Source: Phenylobacterium sp.
Lineage (GTDB): Bacteria; Pseudomonadota; Alphaproteobacteria; Caulobacterales; Caulobacteraceae
Length of the DNA: 64,000 nucleotides
Direction: 5' to 3'
Assembly: GCF_004799515.1 (NCBI RefSeq)
Contig: NZ_SSMX01000036.1
Coordinates: 87,909-151,908, forward strand
The notes beneath the pieces are model-generated. The model was not told the DNA's origin. It was given only the letters and a program-made list of their open reading frames with translations, and ran no database searches. A program made the translations under genes and the position numbers. Positions 57,205-64,000 of the stretch are shown here, piece after piece (positions within the stretch are counted from its first letter, which is position 1; every line of letters starts with the position of its first letter).

Positions 57205-57711
57205 ATGTCCGTTCGACGCATCAGCCTCGCCGCCGCCTTTGCGATCGTCGCCTCGGCGGCAAGCGCTGCGCCGCCGCTCACCGCTCAGGGCTGGGGGAAG
57301 CTGCGCATCGGGATGCGGGAGCGCGAGGCGGTGCGGCTGTTCCACCTGCGCGTGCCCAAGGGACTCGGCCCGGACAGCTTCGAATGCCGTCAGGACCAGC
57401 TTCCCAGCCAGCCGGGGCTGAATGTCATGGCCGAGCGGGGCGTGGTGACACGCATCACCATGGACGGCGACAGCCAACTCCAAACAGATCGCGGCCTTGG
57501 CCTTGGCGCGAGGGAGGCCGACATCCGCCGCGCCTATGGCCCGACGCTGAAGATCGCCATGACGCCCTATGAGGAGGAACCGGCCCACCAGCTGATCTTC
57601 TGGACCGCCCATGGAAAGCGAGGCGTCCGCTACGACACCAATGTCGCAGGCTCCGTCGAGGCGATCTACGTCGGCAGCCGGTCGATCACCTACATCGAGG
57701 GCTGTTCCTGA
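57205..57711 (+). CDS. exported hypothetical protein
   Basis: Signal peptide MSVRRISLAAAFAIVASAASAAPP; GWGKLRIGMREREAV pattern. Confidence 0.6.
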   Translation: MSVRRISLAAAFAIVASAASAAPPLTAQGWGKLRIGMREREAVRLFHLRVPKGLGPDSFECRQDQLPSQPGLNVMAERGVVTRITMDGDSQLQTDRGLGLGAREADIRRAYGPTLKIAMTPYEEEPAHQLIFWTAHGKRGVRYDTNVAGSVEAIYVGSRSITYIEGCS

Positions 57712-57713
57712 AC

Positions 57714-59905
<2,192 letters not shown>

Positions 59906-59922
59906 ACCGCCCGGTAGGCCGC

Positions 59923-61113
59923 GTGGGACCCCTCACCAACGAGACCCTGCCGGCCGCCTTCCGGCAGGCCGTAGGGCTGCAGACGGCGGGGGACTTTCCG
60001 GCGGCGGCGGCGATCTGGCGGCGGGTCGTGGCGGCCGCGCCCGGCAGCGCCGAGGCCTGGCGCAACTTCGCCGACGTGCTGACCGCGCTGGGCGATTTCG
60101 AGGCGGCGGAAGCGGCCTATCGGCGGGCCCACGCCGCGCGGCCGAAGGCGGCCTGGGCGCTCTGGGGCCTGGCGGGCTTCCTGCACAAGACCGGGCGATG
60201 GCGCGAGGCCGATCCCCTCTACGCGCAGGCGCTGGCGGCCACGCCGGACGACCCGCACCTGCGCCTGGCCTACGGGCACCTGAAGCTCGGCCTCGGCGAC
60301 TTCGCGGGCGGTTGGCCACTCTACGAGAGCCGCAAGGGTCTGGCCGGGCAGGGCGCCGATCCGCCGCCCCTGCGCAACGAATGGCAGGGCGAGCCGGTGG
60401 AGGGCCGCCGCCTGCTGATCTGGCCCGAGCAGGGGTTCGGCGACCAGATCCAGGTCGTCCGCTACGCCTTGGAGCTGCAGGCGCGGGGCGCCGCGGTGAC
60501 CCTGGTCTGCCCGCCGGAGCTCGCGGCGCTGTTCGCCGAGCTGCCGCTCAAGGTGGCGACGCGGGAGCAGACCATGCGGCTGGACGAGCCGGACTACTGG
60601 GCCCTGGCGCTGTCTGCGCCCGGCCGGCTCGGTGTCGCCCTCGGCGACCTCAAGGGCGCGCCCTACCTGCGGGTCCCGGCGGACCGGCAAAGCAAGTGGG
60701 CGGGGTATGTCCCGGCCGGCTCGGTCGGGGTCGCCTGGCGCGGGCGGTCGACCCATCCGAACGACGCCCACCGTTCGCTGCCGTCTGTGGACGCCCTGCA
60801 ACCGCTGCGCGAGGCCGGCGCGCGCCTCGTGGACCTCACCGAACCGTTGGGCGACTTCGCCGACCTCGCCGCCATCGTCGAACATCTGGACCTCGTGGTG
60901 ACCGTCGACACCGCCGTCGGCCACCTGGCGGGCGCGCTGGGCAAGCCCTGCTGGCTCCTGCTGCCCTGGTTCCGGCAGGACTGGCGCTGGCTCGAGGGCC
61001 GCGACGACAGCCCCTGGTACGCCGGCCACCGCCTGTTCCGCCAGGCGCCCGGCGAGGGTTGGGCGCCGGTCGTGGGCCGCGTCGCAGAGGCCTGGCGGCG
61101 CGCCCACGCCTAG
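59923..61113 (+). CDS. TPR protein with glycosyltransferase-9-like C-terminal domain
   Basis: N-terminal TPR-like repeats; VGVAWRGRSTHPNDAHRSLP; DLVVTVDTAVGHLAGALGKPCWLLLP. Confidence 0.85.
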   Translation: MGPLTNETLPAAFRQAVGLQTAGDFPAAAAIWRRVVAAAPGSAEAWRNFADVLTALGDFEAAEAAYRRAHAARPKAAWALWGLAGFLHKTGRWREADPLYAQALAATPDDPHLRLAYGHLKLGLGDFAGGWPLYESRKGLAGQGADPPPLRNEWQGEPVEGRRLLIWPEQGFGDQIQVVRYALELQARGAAVTLVCPPELAALFAELPLKVATREQTMRLDEPDYWALALSAPGRLGVALGDLKGAPYLRVPADRQSKWAGYVPAGSVGVAWRGRSTHPNDAHRSLPSVDALQPLREAGARLVDLTEPLGDFADLAAIVEHLDLVVTVDTAVGHLAGALGKPCWLLLPWFRQDWRWLEGRDDSPWYAGHRLFRQAPGEGWAPVVGRVAEAWRRAHA

Positions 61114-61178
61114 CCGCCGGGATTGCCGCAAGACCGCCGAGCCGCCACTCTTGCCCCGAATCCGCCGGGGAGGGCGCG

Positions 61179-62399
61179 ATGACCTCAGCTTCGAGCCCGC
61201 CCGACGCGCGGCCGGCCGCCGGCCCGCTGATCCTGGGCCTCTGCTTCGCCGCCGCGCTGTGCGAGGGCTTCGACGTCCAGGCCGCGGGCGTCACGGGCGC
61301 CGGCGTCGCGCACGCGTTCGGCGTCCAGCCCAGCGGGCTCGGCGGCTTCTTCACGGCGGGCAACGTCGGCCTGCTGTTCGGCGCGGCGCTCGGCGGGCGG
61401 CTGTCGGACCGGGTCGGGCGAAGGATCGTGCTGATCGTGTCCCTGGCGGTGTTCGGCGTCTTCTCCCTGGCGGCGGCCCAGGCGCAGAGCCTGACGATGC
61501 TGACCGCGTTCCGCGTGCTGACCGGCCTGGGCCTCGGCGGGGCCATGCCCAACGCCATCGCCATCGCCGCCGACTTCGGCGGGCTGTCGCCGCGCAGCGG
61601 GCACGTCGCGGTGAGCTACTTCGGCATGCCGCTGGGCGGCGCGGCGGCCAGCGCCCTGGCGGCCGTTCTGCCGATGAACCAGTGGCGCGAGGTCTTCGTC
61701 ATGGGCGGCGCGACCCCGTTGATCGCCGCCGCGGCGATCCTGCTCCTGATGCCCGAGACCGTGGGGCGGGCGGCGGCTGTTAGGCCGGGCGGCGCGCCCG
61801 CCAGCATCGCCCACGCCCTGTTTGGCGAAGGACGGGCCTACCGCACCCTGGCGCTGTGGGCCGGGATATTCCTGATGGCCCTGGCGCTGCACCTGATGCT
61901 GAACTGGCTGCCCCTGCTGCTGCAGGCCCAGGGCCTGTCGAAGGGCCAGGCGGCGCTCGCCCAGGTGGGCTTCAACCTGGCTGGTGCCGCGGGAGCCTTG
62001 GCCGTGGGCGTGGCGATGGACGGCGGCGCGCGCCGGCCGGCCGTGATCGCCGCCGTCGTGGGGCTGCCGGCCGTGCTCCTGCTCATGGCCGTGCTGCATG
62101 GACCGGGCATGATCGGCCTGGCCGCGGGCCTGGGCGCGGCGGTCCTGGCCGTGCAGGTGATCCTCTACGCCGTGGCCGGCGGCCTCTATCCGCCGTCGGT
62201 GCGCGGGACGGGTCTCGGCGCCTCGGTGGCCTTCAGCCGGGTGGGCTCGATCGCCGGCCCGGCCTTCGCCGCGGTGTTGCTGGCCTCTGGGGGCAGCGCC
62301 GGCCAGGTGCTGGCGGGCCTGCTGCCGATCACCCTCGCCGGCGGGGCCTGCGTCCTGGCTCTGAGCTGGCGCGCGAACCCCCTCGAAAGGCTTGGTTAG
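61179..62399 (+). CDS. MFS transporter (aromatic acid:H+ symporter-like)
   Basis: CEGFDVQAAGVTGAGVAHAFG; GGRLSDRVGRRIVLI; 12-TM pattern; start ATG 61179. Confidence 0.88.
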   Translation: MTSASSPPDARPAAGPLILGLCFAAALCEGFDVQAAGVTGAGVAHAFGVQPSGLGGFFTAGNVGLLFGAALGGRLSDRVGRRIVLIVSLAVFGVFSLAAAQAQSLTMLTAFRVLTGLGLGGAMPNAIAIAADFGGLSPRSGHVAVSYFGMPLGGAAASALAAVLPMNQWREVFVMGGATPLIAAAAILLLMPETVGRAAAVRPGGAPASIAHALFGEGRAYRTLALWAGIFLMALALHLMLNWLPLLLQAQGLSKGQAALAQVGFNLAGAAGALAVGVAMDGGARRPAVIAAVVGLPAVLLLMAVLHGPGMIGLAAGLGAAVLAVQVILYAVAGGLYPPSVRGTGLGASVAFSRVGSIAGPAFAAVLLASGGSAGQVLAGLLPITLAGGACVLALSWRANPLERLG

Positions 62400-62438
62400 C
62401 GCGCCGTTAAGCATCCTGGCGGCATTGAGTCCTCTCTG

Positions 62439-62750
62439 GTGCAGGGATTCGCCGTGCTCGCTCGCCTTCGTCCGTTTTTGCCGACCGCGCTGCTGATCCT
62501 GCTGATCGTCTACTTCGCCATGAACGCCTTCACCGGCGACCGCGGCCTGCTCTCCGCCGACCAGCGCGACGAGACCCTGATCGCCAAGACCCGCGAGCTC
62601 GCCCAGGTGCAGCGCCAGCGCCAGGATCTCGAGACCCGCGCGCGCCTGCTGCGCGACACCAGCCTTTCCGCCGACCTGCTGGAGGAAAGAGCGCGCTCCC
62701 TGCTAGGCTTCGCCGATCCGAGAGACTATGTGATCCGCATGAAGCCTTGA
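62439..62750 (+). CDS. ftsB: septum formation initiator family protein (FtsB-like)
   Basis: Single TM, coiled coil, LLEERARSLLGFADPRDYVI; GTG start. Confidence 0.85.
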   Translation: MQGFAVLARLRPFLPTALLILLIVYFAMNAFTGDRGLLSADQRDETLIAKTRELAQVQRQRQDLETRARLLRDTSLSADLLEERARSLLGFADPRDYVIRMKP

Positions 62751-62800
62751 GGCCCGTCGCGGGTTCTAGAAGGCCTCGAGGACGGATCCAGGAGATACGC

Positions 62801-63871
62801 ATGGCGCGTGAGCAGACCGGCGCGGCCGGTCGGCGGAAAGCCAACGGCGCCGAAGCCAAGGAGCCCGCGGACGGGTCCGGCGGTGGCAAGGACGAACTGC
62901 TGAAGTTCTATCGGGACATGCTGCTGATCCGCCGCTTCGAGGAGCGCGCGGGCCAGCTCTACGGCATGGGCCTGATCGGCGGCTTCTGCCACCTCTACAT
63001 CGGCCAGGAGGCGATCGCGGTCGGCGTCCAGTCGGTGAAGACCAAGGGCGACCAGATCATCACCGGCTACCGCGAGCATGGCCACATGCTGGCGGCGGGC
63101 ATGGACCCCAAGGAGGTGATGGCCGAGCTGACCGGCCGCGCCTCCGGGGTATCGAGGGGCAAGGGCGGCTCGATGCACATGTTCTCGACCGCCGAGGACT
63201 TCTATGGCGGTCACGGCATCGTGGGCGCGCAGGTCAGCCTGGGCACCGGCTTGGCCATGGCCAACCGCTACCGCGACGACGGCCACGTCTCTTTCACCTA
63301 CTTCGGCGACGGCGCGGCCAACCAGGGCCAGGTCTACGAGAGCTTCAACATGGCCGAGCTCTGGAGCCTGCCGGTCGTCTACATCATCGAGAACAACCAG
63401 TACGCCATGGGCACGGCCATCGGCCGCTCGTCGTCCGAGACCCATCTCTACAAGCGCGGCGCCTCGTTCCGCATCCCGGGCGAGGAGGTCGACGGCATGG
63501 ACGTGCTGGCCGTCCGCGCCGCCGCGGGCAAGGCCGCCGAGCACGCCCGCTCCGGCAAGGGCCCCTACATCCTGGAGATGAAGACCTACCGCTACCGCGG
63601 CCACTCCATGAGCGACCCGGCCAAGTACCGCACCCGCGAGGAGGTCGACGAGGTCCGCAAGACCCGCGACCCCATCGACCACGTGGAAGAGCTGCTTGAG
63701 AAGAACAAGTGGGCTGACGAGGCGGCGCTGAAGGCCATCGACGCGGAGGTGAAGCGCATCGTCGCCGACGCCGCGGAGTTCGCCCGCACCAGCCCCGAGC
63801 CCGACCCGAAAGAACTCTACACCGACGTCTACACCGACATCACCCAGGAAGCCTCCGAGGTGGCGGCATGA
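62801..63871 (+). CDS. pdhA: pyruvate dehydrogenase E1 component subunit alpha
   Basis: [59 protein letters not shown]. Confidence 0.96.
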   Translation: MAREQTGAAGRRKANGAEAKEPADGSGGGKDELLKFYRDMLLIRRFEERAGQLYGMGLIGGFCHLYIGQEAIAVGVQSVKTKGDQIITGYREHGHMLAAGMDPKEVMAELTGRASGVSRGKGGSMHMFSTAEDFYGGHGIVGAQVSLGTGLAMANRYRDDGHVSFTYFGDGAANQGQVYESFNMAELWSLPVVYIIENNQYAMGTAIGRSSSETHLYKRGASFRIPGEEVDGMDVLAVRAAAGKAAEHARSGKGPYILEMKTYRYRGHSMSDPAKYRTREEVDEVRKTRDPIDHVEELLEKNKWADEAALKAIDAEVKRIVADAAEFARTSPEPDPKELYTDVYTDITQEASEVAA

Positions 63872-64000
63872 CCGACGTCCTGATGCCGGCCCTGTCTCCG
63901 ACCATGGAGGAGGGCACGCTCGCCAAATGGCATGTGAAGAAGGGCGACACGGTCAAGTCCGGCGACGTCATCGCCGAGATCGAGACCGACAAGGCCACCA
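63868..64000 (+). CDS. pdhB: pyruvate dehydrogenase complex component with N-terminal lipoyl domain, probably E1 beta (truncated by window end)
   Basis: [47 protein letters not shown] overlaps pdhA stop; E1 beta rather than E2 inferred from gene order. Confidence 0.75.
   Translation, partial: MTDVLMPALSPTMEEGTLAKWHVKKGDTVKSGDVIAEIETDKAT

Overview
The window is GC-rich and almost fully coding. Gene content and order point to an alphaproteobacterium, most likely Caulobacterales/Caulobacteraceae (inferred from protein motifs and synteny, no search run). Its backbone is a chain of housekeeping blocks: proS-lolC/E-lolD; dnaE-rpsB-tsf-pyrH-frr-uppS-cdsA-dxr-rseP-bamA-skp-lpxD-fabZ-lpxA-lpxI-lpxB; gltA, gltX, comEC, lexA, trpC-trpD-trpG-trpE-ppiD; tpiA-secG-pyrG; rpmF; eno; ftsB-pdhA-pdhB. 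Accessory genes sit between the blocks: TauD-like/AKR, DUF2975+HTH, a double CaiB/BaiF fusion, a hybrid histidine kinase, carboxylesterase/LytTR, a phosphoesterase and an EthD remnant. The best hidden signal is absent from the supplied ORF track. It is a 29-codon ORF with one predicted TM segment (14764-14853), with a strong Shine-Dalgarno and a perfect alphaproteobacterial LexA box (GAAC-N7-GAAC) upstream, ending 5 nt before the likely dnaE start. It matches the size, regulation and membrane character of the Caulobacter SOS division inhibitor SidA. The lexA gene in the same window carries the same operator. Other points of interest: two genes broken by what looks like the same TGGA->TGA one-base loss, two long palindromic intergenic repeats, a CoA-transferase fusion with a probably dead N-terminal half, and a small membrane-protein ORF antisense inside the trp cluster. 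No CRISPR array, rRNA, tRNA, IS element or prophage was recognised.
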